From Methylobacterium sp. J-067 (lineage in GTDB: Bacteria > Pseudomonadota > Alphaproteobacteria > Rhizobiales > Beijerinckiaceae): a stretch of DNA of 64,000 nt. The notes under the pieces are model-generated. The model was not told the DNA's origin and did no database searches. It saw only the letters and a program-made list of their open reading frames with translations. Where the stretch lies: the NCBI RefSeq assembly GCF_022829465.1, contig NZ_JAKSXZ010000144.1, forward strand, positions 1 through 64,000, given 5' to 3'. The first letter of the stretch is position 1, and every line of letters starts with the position of its first letter. The position numbers and the translations under genes are program-made. Shown here in pieces: positions 43,933 to 52,744 of the stretch.

Positions 43933-44424
43933 ATGCGGATGCGCAGCTACACCCTCCACCTGCCGCCGGACGCTCGCCCCGGCGAGACCGACACCCTGGA
44001 CCGGGCCGTGATCGTGCCCGACGGGTTCTCCTGGCCGGCTTTCGCCTTCAGCGTGCTGTGGTTCCTGTTCCACCGCCTCTGGGTGGCGGCGCTGATCGTG
44101 CTCGCCGGCCTCGCGGCCGTGGCCTTCGCCGGCTACGCGCTCGGCCTGACCCGCGCGGCGGGGACGGGCATCGCCCTCCTCGCCAGCGTGCTGATTGGGT
44201 TCGAGGCGTCGAGCCTGCGCCGCTGGACCCTGGCCCGCCGGGGCTACGCCCTGCGCGACGCCGTCGTCGCCCGCGATTCCGCCGAGGCCGAGGCGCGGCT
44301 CCTCGCCCGCTGGCTCGATCCCGCGAGCCTGCCGCCGCCGCCGCGCCCGCCCTTTCCGGGTGGTCCCGTGCGGCGCGCCGAGCCGGTGATCGGCCTGTTC
44401 CCCGCCCGCGAAGGCGGGCGGTGA
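43933..44424 (+). CDS. DUF2628 membrane protein
   Basis: 163 residues. The N-terminus is soluble, then FSWPAFAFSVLWFLFHRLW and two or three helices at about 35-100, followed by a Pro-rich tail. Matches the DUF2628 family of small inner-membrane proteins. It is inserted between hisB (10 bases upstream) and hisH (16 bases downstream), a position I recall as common in related Alphaproteobacteria, suggesting cotranscription. Function unknown. Confidence 0.8.
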   Translation: MRMRSYTLHLPPDARPGETDTLDRAVIVPDGFSWPAFAFSVLWFLFHRLWVAALIVLAGLAAVAFAGYALGLTRAAGTGIALLASVLIGFEASSLRRWTLARRGYALRDAVVARDSAEAEARLLARWLDPASLPPPPRPPFPGGPVRRAEPVIGLFPAREGGR

Positions 44425-44440
44425 CGGTGTGGGATCGGGC

Positions 44441-45103
44441 ATGACCGGACGAACCGTCGCCATCATCGATTACGGCTCGGGCAATCTGCACTCGGCCCTC
44501 AAGGCCTTCGAGCGTGCCGCCCGGGAGGCCGGGCTCGACGACACCCGCATCGTGCTCACCGCCGACCCGGAGGTCGTGGTGGCGGCGGACAGGATCGTCC
44601 TGCCGGGCGTCGGCGCCTATGCCGATTGCCGGGCGGGGCTCGATGCCGTGCCCGGCATGGTCGAGGCCATGACCGGGGCAGTGAAAGAGAAGGGCACGCC
44701 CTTCCTCGGCATCTGCGTCGGGATGCAATTGCTGGCGAGCCGCGGCCTCGAATATGCGCAGACGCCCGGCCTCGGCTGGATCCCCGGCGATGTCGGGCCG
44801 ATCCGCCCGTCCGATCCGGCGCTGAAGGTGCCGCATATGGGCTGGAATACCCTGCGCGCCGCCCGTCCGCACGCCCTGTTCGAGGGCATTCCCACGGGGG
44901 AGCACGGGCTGCACGCCTATTTCGTGCACAGCTTCGCCCTGACGCCGGAGCGGCCCGCTGATACCGTGATGCTGGCCGATTACGGCGGGCCGGTCACGGC
45001 CGCCGTGGCCCGCGAGAACGTCGCCGGCATGCAGTTCCACCCCGAGAAGAGCCAGCAACTCGGCCTCGCCCTCATCGCCAACTTCCTCCGCTGGCGCCCG
45101 TGA
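44441..45103 (+). CDS. hisH: Imidazole glycerol phosphate synthase, glutaminase subunit
   Basis: 220 residues from the ATG at 44441 (MTGRTVAIIDYGSGNLHS). Glutaminase that passes ammonia to HisF. The nucleophile Cys is in GICVGMQLLA, the oxyanion part in PGVGAY, and the His-Glu pair in QFHPEKSQ. GTG at 44429 is a possible alternative start. It lies in the his cluster, 34 bases before hisA. Confidence 0.97.
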   Translation: MTGRTVAIIDYGSGNLHSALKAFERAAREAGLDDTRIVLTADPEVVVAADRIVLPGVGAYADCRAGLDAVPGMVEAMTGAVKEKGTPFLGICVGMQLLASRGLEYAQTPGLGWIPGDVGPIRPSDPALKVPHMGWNTLRAARPHALFEGIPTGEHGLHAYFVHSFALTPERPADTVMLADYGGPVTAAVARENVAGMQFHPEKSQQLGLALIANFLRWRP

Positions 45104-45137
45104 GCGGCGCCGAGGGACCAAACGGAAAGACAGCCCG

Positions 45138-45881
45138 GTGATCCTGTATCCCGCAATCGACCTGAAGGGCGGCCGCTGCGTCCGCCTCGTCCAGGGGGAC
45201 ATGGACCGGGCGACCGTCTTCGGCGACGACCCCGCCGCCCAGGCGGCGATCTTCGCCGGGCAGGGCTTCTCGTGGCTGCACGTGGTCGATCTCGACGGCG
45301 CCTTCGCCGGCGCGCCGCGCAATGCCGAGGCGGTCGATTCGATTCTCGCCACGGTTGACGTGCCGGTGCAGCTCGGCGGCGGCATCCGGGACATGAAGAC
45401 CCTCGAGGGCTGGCTCGCCAAGGGCGTCGCGCGGGTCATCATCGGCACGGCGGCGGTGCGCGATCCCGAATTCGTCCGCGAGGCGGCGCGGCTTCATCCC
45501 GGTAAGGTGGCGGTGGGCATCGACGCCAAGGACGGCCGCGTCGCCGTCGAGGGCTGGGCGCAGACCTCCAGCATGACGGCCGAGGAGCTGGGGCGCCGCT
45601 TCGAGGATGCCGGGGTCGCGGCCATCGTCTACACGGACATCGCCCGCGACGGCATCCTGAAGGGGCTCAACGTCGAGATGACCCTGGCCCTGGCCGAGGC
45701 CGTCGCCGTGCCGGTGATCGCCTCCGGCGGCCTCGCCTCCATCGCCGACGTGCATCGCCTGCTGGAGCCCGATTGCGCCCTGATTGCCGGGGCCATCACC
45801 GGCCGGGCGCTCTACGACGGCCGCATCGATCCCATCGCGGCGCTCTCCGCGATCGCGGCGGCGCGCCACGCCGCGCCGTGA
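45138..45881 (+). CDS. hisA: ProFAR isomerase (phosphoribosylformimino-AICAR-P isomerase)
   Basis: 247 residues from GTG (VILYPAIDLKGGRCVRL), with GGAAAG upstream. A beta/alpha barrel with catalytic Asp 8 (AIDLKGG) and the second Asp in YTDIARDGILKG. Phosphate-binding loops are LGGGIRD and IASGGLAS. Fourth step of histidine synthesis. A DUF29 gene follows, separating it from hisF. Confidence 0.97.
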   Translation: MILYPAIDLKGGRCVRLVQGDMDRATVFGDDPAAQAAIFAGQGFSWLHVVDLDGAFAGAPRNAEAVDSILATVDVPVQLGGGIRDMKTLEGWLAKGVARVIIGTAAVRDPEFVREAARLHPGKVAVGIDAKDGRVAVEGWAQTSSMTAEELGRRFEDAGVAAIVYTDIARDGILKGLNVEMTLALAEAVAVPVIASGGLASIADVHRLLEPDCALIAGAITGRALYDGRIDPIAALSAIAAARHAAP

Positions 45882-45894
45882 TAGGATCACGGCG

Positions 45895-46395
45895 ATGGGA
45901 TCATCCCGGGAGGGCGCGGTGGCTGTCGCGAAGGCTTTGACCCGACCCGTTTCACCGACGACGGCGTATGCGGACGACTTTTACACCTGGACCCAGGAGC
46001 AGGGCGCGCGCCTGCGGGCTGGCGACTTCGACGGCCTCGATCTGGAGAATTTGGCCGAGGAGATCGAGAGCTTGGGCAAGAGCCAGTTCGCCAGTCTGGT
46101 GAGCGCGCTGCGAATCGTGCTGCTTCACATGCTGAAATACGATCATCAGCCGGAGCGCCGCAGCCGGAGCTGGCTCGTCTCCATTGCGACCCACCGCGTC
46201 GCGGTTGCCGACGAGATCGAGGAAAGCCCGGGCCTGAAGTCCCGTCTGGACGATGCGGTCGAGAGGGCTTACCGCCGGGCGCGCATCGAGGCGTCGGGGG
46301 AGACGGGACTTCCGCTGAGGACCTTCCCCGAAACCTGCCCCTATTCCCTGGACGTGATCATGAACCGGCCGTTCGCGATCGATCCGGACGCCTGA
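45895..46395 (+). CDS. DUF29 protein inserted in the his cluster
   Basis: 166 residues from the ATG at 45895. The DUF29 core is clear: YADDFYTWTQEQGARLRAGD, LDLENLAEEIESLGKSQ and LLHMLKYDHQPERRSRSW. The family is all-helical, spread mostly among cyanobacteria and Proteobacteria, with no firm function. It lies between hisA (13 bases) and hisF (19 bases) on the same strand. By eye its base composition is less GC-rich than its his neighbours, consistent with a later insertion. Confidence 0.88.
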   Translation: MGSSREGAVAVAKALTRPVSPTTAYADDFYTWTQEQGARLRAGDFDGLDLENLAEEIESLGKSQFASLVSALRIVLLHMLKYDHQPERRSRSWLVSIATHRVAVADEIEESPGLKSRLDDAVERAYRRARIEASGETGLPLRTFPETCPYSLDVIMNRPFAIDPDA

Positions 46396-46414
46396 CCGAC
46401 GATCGGACGGAACC

Positions 46415-47209
46415 GTGCTCAAGACCCGCATCATCCCCTGCCTCGACGTGAAGGACGGGCGTGTCGTGAAGGGCGTGCGCTTCGAGGGCCTGCGCGATGC
46501 GGGGGATCCGGTCGAGGCCGCCAAGGCCTACGACGCGGCTGGCGCCGACGAACTCTGCTTCCTCGACATCACCGCCAGCCGCGAGGCGCGGGGCACCCTG
46601 CTCGACGTGGTGAGCCGCACGGCGGAAGCCTGCTTCATGCCGCTCACCGTGGGCGGCGGGGTGCGCGCCGTCGAGGACGTACGCGCGCTGCTGCTGGCCG
46701 GCGCCGACAAGGTCGCGATCAACACCTCCGCCGTGAAGGACCCGGACCTCGTCGCCCGCGCGGCGGAGAAGTTCGGCGCGCAGTGCATCGTCGTGGCCAT
46801 CGACGCCAAGCGCGTCTCCGCCCTCGGCGAGGCGGCGCGGTGGGAGATCTTCACCCATGGCGGGCGCGACCCGACCGGGATCGACGCCATCGCCTTCGCC
46901 CGCCTCGTCGCGGAGAAGGGCGCGGGCGAACTCCTCGTCACCTCCATGGACCGCGACGGCACCCGCTCCGGCTACGACCTCGCACTCACCCGCGCGATCT
47001 CTGACGCGGTGGGCGTGCCGGTGATCGCCTCCGGCGGCGTCGGCGGGCTCGACGATCTCGTGGCCGGCGTCGCCCAGGGCGGGGCCAGCGCCGTGCTTGC
47101 CGCTTCGATCTTCCATTTCGGCCAAGCCACCATCGGCGAGGCCAAGGCGCACATGGCCGCCGCCGGCCTCGCCATGCGCCTCGACGCCTCCGCGGAGCCG
47201 CGCCCGTGA
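46415..47209 (+). CDS. hisF: Imidazole glycerol phosphate synthase, cyclase subunit
   Basis: 264 residues from GTG (VLKTRIIPCLDVKDGRVVKG). A beta/alpha barrel with catalytic Asp 11 (CLDVKDG) and Asp in TSMDRDGTRSGYD. Forms the complex with HisH that makes IGP and AICAR. Phosphate loops are VGGGVRA and IASGGVGG. Its stop overlaps the start of the dihydroorotase-like gene by four bases, coupling histidine and pyrimidine genes. Confidence 0.98.
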   Translation: MLKTRIIPCLDVKDGRVVKGVRFEGLRDAGDPVEAAKAYDAAGADELCFLDITASREARGTLLDVVSRTAEACFMPLTVGGGVRAVEDVRALLLAGADKVAINTSAVKDPDLVARAAEKFGAQCIVVAIDAKRVSALGEAARWEIFTHGGRDPTGIDAIAFARLVAEKGAGELLVTSMDRDGTRSGYDLALTRAISDAVGVPVIASGGVGGLDDLVAGVAQGGASAVLAASIFHFGQATIGEAKAHMAAAGLAMRLDASAEPRP

Positions 47210-48510
47210 CCGACATCCTTCTCGCCAACGCGACCCTGCTCGACCCCGCGACGGGCGCGGACACGTCCGGCGCGATCCTGGTCCGCGACGGGCGGATCGC
47301 CGACCTCGTGCAGGGCGCCGCCCCCGGTTTGCCCGCAGGTGCGAAGCGGATCGACTGCGCGGGCCGCGTGCTGGCCCCCGGCCTGATCGACCTGCGCGCC
47401 TTCGTGGGCGAGCCCGGCGCCGAGCACCGCGAGACCCTGGCCTCGGCCAGCGCCGCCGCCGCCGCCGGGGGCGTGACGACGCTGGTCTGCATGCCGGACA
47501 CCAACCCGATCATGGACGAGCCGGCGATCGTGGATTTCGTCCTGCGCCGGGCGCGGGACACGGCCTGCGTCAACGTCCTTCCGGCGGCAGCCATCACAAA
47601 GGGCCTCGGCGGCCGGGAGATGACCGAGTTCGGCCTGTTGCAGGAAGCCGGCGCGGTGGCCTTCACCGACGGCCTGCGCGCCGTGGCCGATGCCCAGGTG
47701 ATGCGCAGGGCGCTGACCTACACCCGCGATTTCGGCGTGCTGATCATGCAGCATGTCGAGGAGGCGAGCCTCGCCGCCGAGGGCGTGATGAACGAGGGCG
47801 AACTCGCCTCGCGCCTCGGCCTGATGGGCGTACCCCGCGAGGCCGAGACGGTGATGCTGGAGCGCGACATCCGCCTCGTGCGCCTCACGGGTGCCCGCTA
47901 CCACGCGGCGATGATCTCCTGCGCCGATTCCGTGGAGATCGTCCGCCGGGCGAAGGAGGACGGGTTGCCCGTCACCTGCGGCGTCTCGGTGAACAACCTT
48001 GTCCTCAACGAGAACGACATCGGCCATTACCGCACCTTCTGCCGCCTCTCGCCGCCCCTGCGCGACGAGGCAGACCGGCAGGCCGTGGTGGCGGCCCTGG
48101 CCGAGGGGGTGATCGACGTGGTCGTCTCAGATCACAACCCGCAGGATGCGGACACCAAGCGCCTGCCCTTCGCCGAGGCGGCGGACGGGGCGCTCGGCAT
48201 CGAGACGCTGCTCGGCGCCGCGATGCGCCTCGTCCATACCGGCGACATCCCCCTGCCGCGCCTGCTGGCGGCGCTGACGGCGAACCCCGCCAAGCTCCTC
48301 GGCCAGCCGTCCGGGCGCCTCGCGAAGGGGGCGCCGGCCGATCTCGTGCTGATCGACCCGGACCTGCCCTACGTCGTGGACAAGCGGCGGCTGAAGTCGC
48401 GCTCGAAGAACTCGCCCTTCGACGAGGCCCGACTCCAGGGCGGGGCGGTGCTGACGATGGTCGGCGGGCGGATCGTCCACGCGGTCGACGATCTGGCGGC
48501 GGCGGCATGA
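47206..48510 (+). CDS. pyrC: Dihydroorotase homologue, probably non-catalytic (PyrC'/PyrX type)
   Basis: 434 residues from GTG. The amidohydrolase fold is intact: GRVLAPGLIDLRAFVGEPG early, GGVTTLVCMPDTNPIMD, MQHVEEASLA, and a late VVSDHNPQDADTKRLPF with GALGIETLL. However, the metal-binding D-x-H-x-H of active dihydroorotase reads D-L-R-A-F, and the DHAPH motif reads DHNPQ. Loss of the H-x-H pair is the hallmark of PyrC' proteins that support aspartate transcarbamoylase (PyrB) structurally without catalysis. No pyrB is adjacent here. It overlaps hisF upstream and plsY downstream by four bases each. An active PyrC should exist elsewhere if this reading is right. Confidence 0.85.
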   Translation: MTDILLANATLLDPATGADTSGAILVRDGRIADLVQGAAPGLPAGAKRIDCAGRVLAPGLIDLRAFVGEPGAEHRETLASASAAAAAGGVTTLVCMPDTNPIMDEPAIVDFVLRRARDTACVNVLPAAAITKGLGGREMTEFGLLQEAGAVAFTDGLRAVADAQVMRRALTYTRDFGVLIMQHVEEASLAAEGVMNEGELASRLGLMGVPREAETVMLERDIRLVRLTGARYHAAMISCADSVEIVRRAKEDGLPVTCGVSVNNLVLNENDIGHYRTFCRLSPPLRDEADRQAVVAALAEGVIDVVVSDHNPQDADTKRLPFAEAADGALGIETLLGAAMRLVHTGDIPLPRLLAALTANPAKLLGQPSGRLAKGAPADLVLIDPDLPYVVDKRRLKSRSKNSPFDEARLQGGAVLTMVGGRIVHAVDDLAAAA

Positions 48511-49112
48511 TCACCTCGGACCTCGCCACCCTGCCGACCCTCGCAGGCCTCGGCATCGGCTATGCGCTGGGTGCGATTCCCTTCGGGCTCCTGTTCACCC
48601 GCATCGCCGGTCTCGGCGACGTGCGCGCCATCGGCTCGGGCAATATTGGCGCGACCAACGTGCTGCGCACCGGGCGCAAGGGGCTGGCCTTCGCGACCCT
48701 GCTGGGGGACGCCCTGAAGGGCACGGCCGCCGTGCTGATCGCGGCGCAACTCGGCGAGGGGCCAGCCCTGGCGGCCGGGCTTGGCGCCTTCCTTGGGCAT
48801 CTCTTCCCCGTCTGGCTCGGCTTCAAGGGCGGCAAGGGCGTTGCGACGCTGATCGGCCTCCTGATCGCCTTCAGCCCGGCGGCGCTGCTCGCTTTCGCCG
48901 TCGTGTGGCTGGGGCTCGCCTTCGCCTTCAAATACTCCTCGCTCTCCGCGCTCGCGGCCTCGGCAGTGACGCCCCTGGTGCTCTGGGCCCTCGGCCAGCC
49001 GGCGGTGGCGCTGCTTTTCGTCATGCTCGGCCTCCTGTTGTGGTGGAAGCACACGCCCAACATCCAGCGCCTTGCGGCAGGCACTGAGGGGCGGATCGGC
49101 CAGAAGGGGTGA
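48507..49112 (+). CDS. plsY: Glycerol-3-phosphate acyltransferase (acyl-phosphate dependent)
   Basis: First acylation of phospholipid synthesis, using acyl-phosphate from PlsX. 201 residues, five membrane helices. The three catalytic loops are SGNIGATNVLRTGRK near residue 35, GHLFPVWLGFKGGKGVAT near 95, and KYSSLSAL with WWKHTPNIQRL at the end. Its ATG overlaps the upstream stop (ATGA). The order pyrC-plsY-dprA is common in this group. Confidence 0.97.
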   Translation: MITSDLATLPTLAGLGIGYALGAIPFGLLFTRIAGLGDVRAIGSGNIGATNVLRTGRKGLAFATLLGDALKGTAAVLIAAQLGEGPALAAGLGAFLGHLFPVWLGFKGGKGVATLIGLLIAFSPAALLAFAVVWLGLAFAFKYSSLSALAASAVTPLVLWALGQPAVALLFVMLGLLLWWKHTPNIQRLAAGTEGRIGQKG

Positions 49113-49119
49113 GCGCGCG

Positions 49120-50298
49120 ATGGACCTTTCCGACGCGCAGCGCCTCGACTGGCTCCGCCTGATCCGCACCGAGGGCATCGGCCCCCGCAACTTCCGCCAG
49201 CTCATCAACCGCTTCGGCGGCGCAGCGGCAGCCCTCGACGCCCTGCCGGACCTCACGCAGCGCCGGGGACGCCCCGTGACGCCCCCGAGCCGGATGCAGG
49301 CCGAGGACGAGGTGGCGGCGCTCGCCCAACTCGGCGGGGTCTTCCTCGCCTCGGGCGATGCGGCCTATCCCACGTTGCTGAGGGCCACCGACGCCGCCCC
49401 GCCGCTCATCGCCCTGCGCGGCGATCCCACGATCCTCTCGCGGCCCGCTGTCGCCATCGTCGGCTCGCGCAACGCCTCGGCGGCCGGGGGAGCCTTCACC
49501 GACCGCCTCGCCCGCGCCCTCGGGGAGGCCGGGGTCGTCATCGTCTCGGGCCTCGCGCGCGGTATCGATGCCCGCGCTCACAAGGCGACCCTCGCCACCG
49601 GGACCGTCGCGGTGATGGCGGGTGGGCACGACAAGATCTACCCCGCCAACCATGCCGCCCTTGCGGAAGCGATCCTCGACGCGGGCGGCGCCGTGCTCGC
49701 CGAGATGCCGATGGGCTGGCAGCCGCGCGCACAGGATTTTCCCCGCCGCAACCGCATCGTCTCCGGTCTTAGCTACGGCAGCGTGGTGGTGGAGGCGGCG
49801 CGGCGCTCGGGCTCGCTCATCACCGCGCGATACGCGTTGGAGCAGAACCGCGAGGTCTTCGCCGTGCCGGGTTCGCCCCTCGACCCCCGCGCGGAAGGGA
49901 CCAACGACCTGATCCGCCAGGGCGCGACCCTCGTCACGGAGGCGGACCACATCCTGGAGGTGATCGGACCGATCATCGAACGCGGCGCGGTTCCGGAGGC
50001 GGCGCCCGCCCGCAAGCGTCCGGATTTCGCGGACCAGCCGGATTTCTGGGAGGAGCTGGATTTCGAGGGCGGCCCTACCGCGCCTCCGGTCGAATGGATG
50101 CTGGAACCGGAGCCGGAGCCCGGCGACGAGCGCACCCGCATCCTCGCCCTTCTCGGCCCCGGCCCGGTGGCGACGGACGAACTCGCCCGCGCTGCCGCCT
50201 GTGAGGTGCGGATGGTGCAGACGATCCTGCTGGAACTCGAACTCGACGGGCGGATCGAGCGGCAGGGCAGCGGCATGGTCGCCCTGGCGCGGCGCTGA
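49120..50298 (+). CDS. dprA: DNA-processing protein DprA (DNA-protecting, RecA loader)
   Basis: 392 residues from the ATG at 49120. A SAM-like N-terminus (RLIRTEGIGPRNFRQLI), an extended Rossmann fold with IVGSRNASAAGGAFT, SGLARGIDARAHKA and MAGGHDKIYPANHA, and a C-terminal winged helix (ILALLGPGPVATDELARAA) that is present in many but not all members. It binds single-stranded DNA and loads RecA during transformation. Seven bases after plsY. Ends before a terminator shared with ohr. Confidence 0.95.
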   Translation: MDLSDAQRLDWLRLIRTEGIGPRNFRQLINRFGGAAAALDALPDLTQRRGRPVTPPSRMQAEDEVAALAQLGGVFLASGDAAYPTLLRATDAAPPLIALRGDPTILSRPAVAIVGSRNASAAGGAFTDRLARALGEAGVVIVSGLARGIDARAHKATLATGTVAVMAGGHDKIYPANHAALAEAILDAGGAVLAEMPMGWQPRAQDFPRRNRIVSGLSYGSVVVEAARRSGSLITARYALEQNREVFAVPGSPLDPRAEGTNDLIRQGATLVTEADHILEVIGPIIERGAVPEAAPARKRPDFADQPDFWEELDFEGGPTAPPVEWMLEPEPEPGDERTRILALLGPGPVATDELARAAACEVRMVQTILLELELDGRIERQGSGMVALARR

Positions 50299-50311
50299 GG
50301 CGACGCCCACG

Positions 50312-50345
50312 AAAAAGCCCCTCGCTTCCGAAGAAGGAGGGGCTT
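50312..50345 (-). terminator. Terminator between convergent dprA and ohr
   Basis: AAGCCCCTC (50315-50323) pairs with GAGGGGCTT (50337-50345), with further CTT/AAG pairing inside. Read on the minus strand the stem runs into GGCTTTTTC, so it is a good intrinsic terminator for ohr; on the plus strand it also follows dprA closely. Confidence 0.85.
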
Positions 50346-50369
50346 GCGAGAGCGCGTGTCAGGCTGAGA

Positions 50370-50795
50370 TCAGGCGACGGTCAGGCCGACATCGACGTTG
50401 CCGCGCGTGGCGTTGGAGTACGGGCACACCTTGTGCGCCTCCTGCACCAGTCGCTCGGCGTCGGCCTTGTCGAGGCCCGGCAGGCTGACCTTGAGGTCGG
50501 TGGTGATGCCGAAGCCGCCCTCGGAGCGCGGGCCGATTCCGACATTCGCCGTCACGGTCGTGTCGGCCGGCACCTTCAGCGAGAGCTGCGGCGCCACGAA
50601 CTTCATCGCGCCGAGGAAGCAGGCGGAATAGCCGGCCGCGAACAGCTGCTCGGGGTTGTTGCCCTCGCCGCCCGCGCCGCCCAACTCCTTCGGGGTCGCG
50701 AGCTTGACGGAGAGCGAGCCGTCCTCGGTCTTCGCGGCGCCGTCGCGGCCCCCGGTGGCGGTGGCGGTGGTGCGGTACTTCACGTCAACGGACAT
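50370..50795 (-). CDS. ohr: Organic hydroperoxide resistance protein (Ohr, OsmC family)
   Basis: 141 residues. Reduces lipid and other organic peroxides using a Cys pair: peroxidatic Cys in GYSACFLGAM near 60 and resolving Cys in KVCPYSNATRGN near 124. The GEGNNPEQLFAAGYSA segment is diagnostic of Ohr rather than OsmC. It has its own promoter with a palindrome upstream and its own terminator. No ohrR gene is adjacent. Confidence 0.96.
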   Translation of the reverse strand: MSVDVKYRTTATATGGRDGAAKTEDGSLSVKLATPKELGGAGGEGNNPEQLFAAGYSACFLGAMKFVAPQLSLKVPADTTVTANVGIGPRSEGGFGITTDLKVSLPGLDKADAERLVQEAHKVCPYSNATRGNVDVGLTVA

Positions 50796-50862
50796 ACTCG
50801 TCTCCCCTTCGAAATGGCGATGCGCCTTAGATGGCGGACGATCCCGAGATAGCTAGAATATA

Positions 50863-50876
50863 GATTGCGCGCAATC
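50863..50876. promoter_or_regulatory. Perfect 14-base palindrome upstream of ohr, operator candidate
   Basis: GATTGCGCGCAATC lies 68 bases upstream of the ohr start, in the gap before the ade stop. On the minus strand TTGCGC inside it is followed after 17 bases by TATCTC, a passable -35/-10 pair, so a bound protein would cover the -35. The A/T-rich arms around a GC centre suit a MarR-type regulator such as OhrR. Unproven. Confidence 0.45.
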
Positions 50877-50905
50877 GAAAATCGCGCAGCCCCGTCATGC
50901 ACGGA

Positions 50906-52624
50906 TCACGCATCGACCAGGGCGAAGCGGTCCACGTCCACGAGGCCGCGATCGGTGATCTTGAGGTGCGGGATCACCGGCAGGGGCAGGAAGGCGACCT
51001 GCAGGAACGGTTCCGGCAGAACCACGCCGAGCCCCTTGGCGGCCTCGCGCAAGCCGCGCAGGGACGCGGCGATGGCGGGATGGGCGTCGAGGCTCATCAG
51101 GCCCGCGAGCGGCAGGGCGATCTCGGCGAGCACCCGCCCGCCCTCGGCCACGACGAAGCCGCCCTCGATTTCCGCGAGGCGGTTCACGGCCACCGCCATG
51201 TCGGCCTCGTCGGCGCCGACGACGGTGATGTTGTGGCAATCGTGCCCGACCGACGAGGCGATGGCCCCGCGCTTGAGCCCGAACCCCTTCACGAAGGCGA
51301 CGCCGATACCTCGTTCCCCCGGCCGCCTGCGCCCGTGGCGCTCGACCACCGCGACCTTCACCGCATCCTGTGCGAGGTCGATCCGCCGCTCGCCGCCGGA
51401 ATAGGGCAGGGTGAGGTCGTGCCGGAGGGTGATGATCTTGCCCGGCACCACGCCGATGACCGGCGTCGAGGGGCCGGAGCCCGGCGCGGCGAAGTCGGCT
51501 TCCGTCACCCGCCGGTTGCGGATGCTGGCCCGGCCGATGGGCGCCACCTGGGTGCGGTCCGCGAACAGCGCATCGTCCACCACGCGTCCGGCGCTGATGA
51601 CGCTTGAGACCGCGCAATCGTGGAGATCGTCGAGGATCACGAGGTCGGCGCGCTGGCCGGGGGCGACGAGGCCCCGGTCGCGCAGGCCGAAGGCCCGCGC
51701 CGCCGACCACGAGACCGCCCGGTAGACCGCGAGCGGCGGGCAACCGAGGCGGATTGCCGTGCGCACCACGTAGTCGAGGTGCCCTTCCTCGGCGATGTCG
51801 AGGGGGTTCCGGTCGTCGGTGCAGAAGGCCAGAAACGGCGCGGTGCGGTCATCGAGGATCGGCGCCAGGGCGTGCAGGTCCTTCGAGACCGAGCCCTCGC
51901 GGATCAGCACGGTCATGCCCTTGGAGAGCTTCTCCATCGCCTCCTCGGGCGTGGTCGCCTCGTGCTCCGTGCGGATGCCGGCGGCGATGTAGCCGTTGAG
52001 GGCGTCCCCCCGCAGGAGCGGCGCATGCCCGTCGATGTGCCGGCCCTGGAAGGCGGCGAGCTTGGCGAGCGCGCCCTCGTCCCCGGCCAGCACGCCGGGG
52101 AAGTTCATGAACTCCGCGAGGCCGAGCACCTTCGGGTGGTGGGCGAAGGGCATCAGGTCGGCGGCTTCGATGCAGGCGCCCGAGGTTTCAAGATGCGCCG
52201 CCGCCGGCACGCAGGAGGACAATTGCACCCGCAGGTCCATCGCCATCGCCTCGGCGGAGGCGAGGAACCACCCGAAGGCCGGCGTGCCCAGCACGTTCGC
52301 CATCTCGTGCGGATCGCAGATGCCGGTGGTGACGCCGCGCGGCAGAACGCAGCGCTCAAAGGCGAGCGGGGTCATCAGCGACGATTCGACGTGGAAATGC
52401 GTGTCGATGAAGCCCGGCACCACCACGCGGCCGGCGATGTCGATCTCCCGCGCACCGCGATACTGGCCGCAGGTGCCCACGATCCGGTCGCCGCACAGGG
52501 CGATGTCCGAGGCGACGAGGTCGCCGGTCACGAGGTCGAGGAACCGGCCGTTCTTGAGCACGAGGTCGGCCTCGCTGCGCCCGGCCCCCTGTAGGATCGC
52601 CCGCCTGAGGAAGTCCGTGGTCAT
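50906..52624 (-). CDS. ade: Adenine deaminase
   Basis: Deaminates adenine to hypoxanthine for purine salvage. 572 residues from the ATG at 52624, which has an excellent GGAGGTGAG ribosome site; the frame stays open far upstream but there it is the shadow of crtI. Metal-site motifs are FIDTHFHVESS near 75, EFMNFPGVL, GHAPLL, and FCTDDRNP near 300, with a C-terminal DCHNITVVGA segment. Length suits the Ade family. It works downstream of AMP nucleosidase and MtnP, both of which release adenine and are encoded in this window. Confidence 0.96.
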   Translation of the reverse strand: MTTDFLRRAILQGAGRSEADLVLKNGRFLDLVTGDLVASDIALCGDRIVGTCGQYRGAREIDIAGRVVVPGFIDTHFHVESSLMTPLAFERCVLPRGVTTGICDPHEMANVLGTPAFGWFLASAEAMAMDLRVQLSSCVPAAAHLETSGACIEAADLMPFAHHPKVLGLAEFMNFPGVLAGDEGALAKLAAFQGRHIDGHAPLLRGDALNGYIAAGIRTEHEATTPEEAMEKLSKGMTVLIREGSVSKDLHALAPILDDRTAPFLAFCTDDRNPLDIAEEGHLDYVVRTAIRLGCPPLAVYRAVSWSAARAFGLRDRGLVAPGQRADLVILDDLHDCAVSSVISAGRVVDDALFADRTQVAPIGRASIRNRRVTEADFAAPGSGPSTPVIGVVPGKIITLRHDLTLPYSGGERRIDLAQDAVKVAVVERHGRRRPGERGIGVAFVKGFGLKRGAIASSVGHDCHNITVVGADEADMAVAVNRLAEIEGGFVVAEGGRVLAEIALPLAGLMSLDAHPAIAASLRGLREAAKGLGVVLPEPFLQVAFLPLPVIPHLKITDRGLVDVDRFALVDA

Positions 52625-52744
52625 GCTCACCTCCACCGGCCGCGCTGCCAGGACCGTGCCAGTCCGACCGAACGTGCGAAAGCGTGGGGCGTCGCTGCCG
52701 CACCGGAGATTTTGCCCCTTGCGCGGCGTGAAATCGGCGGGCAC

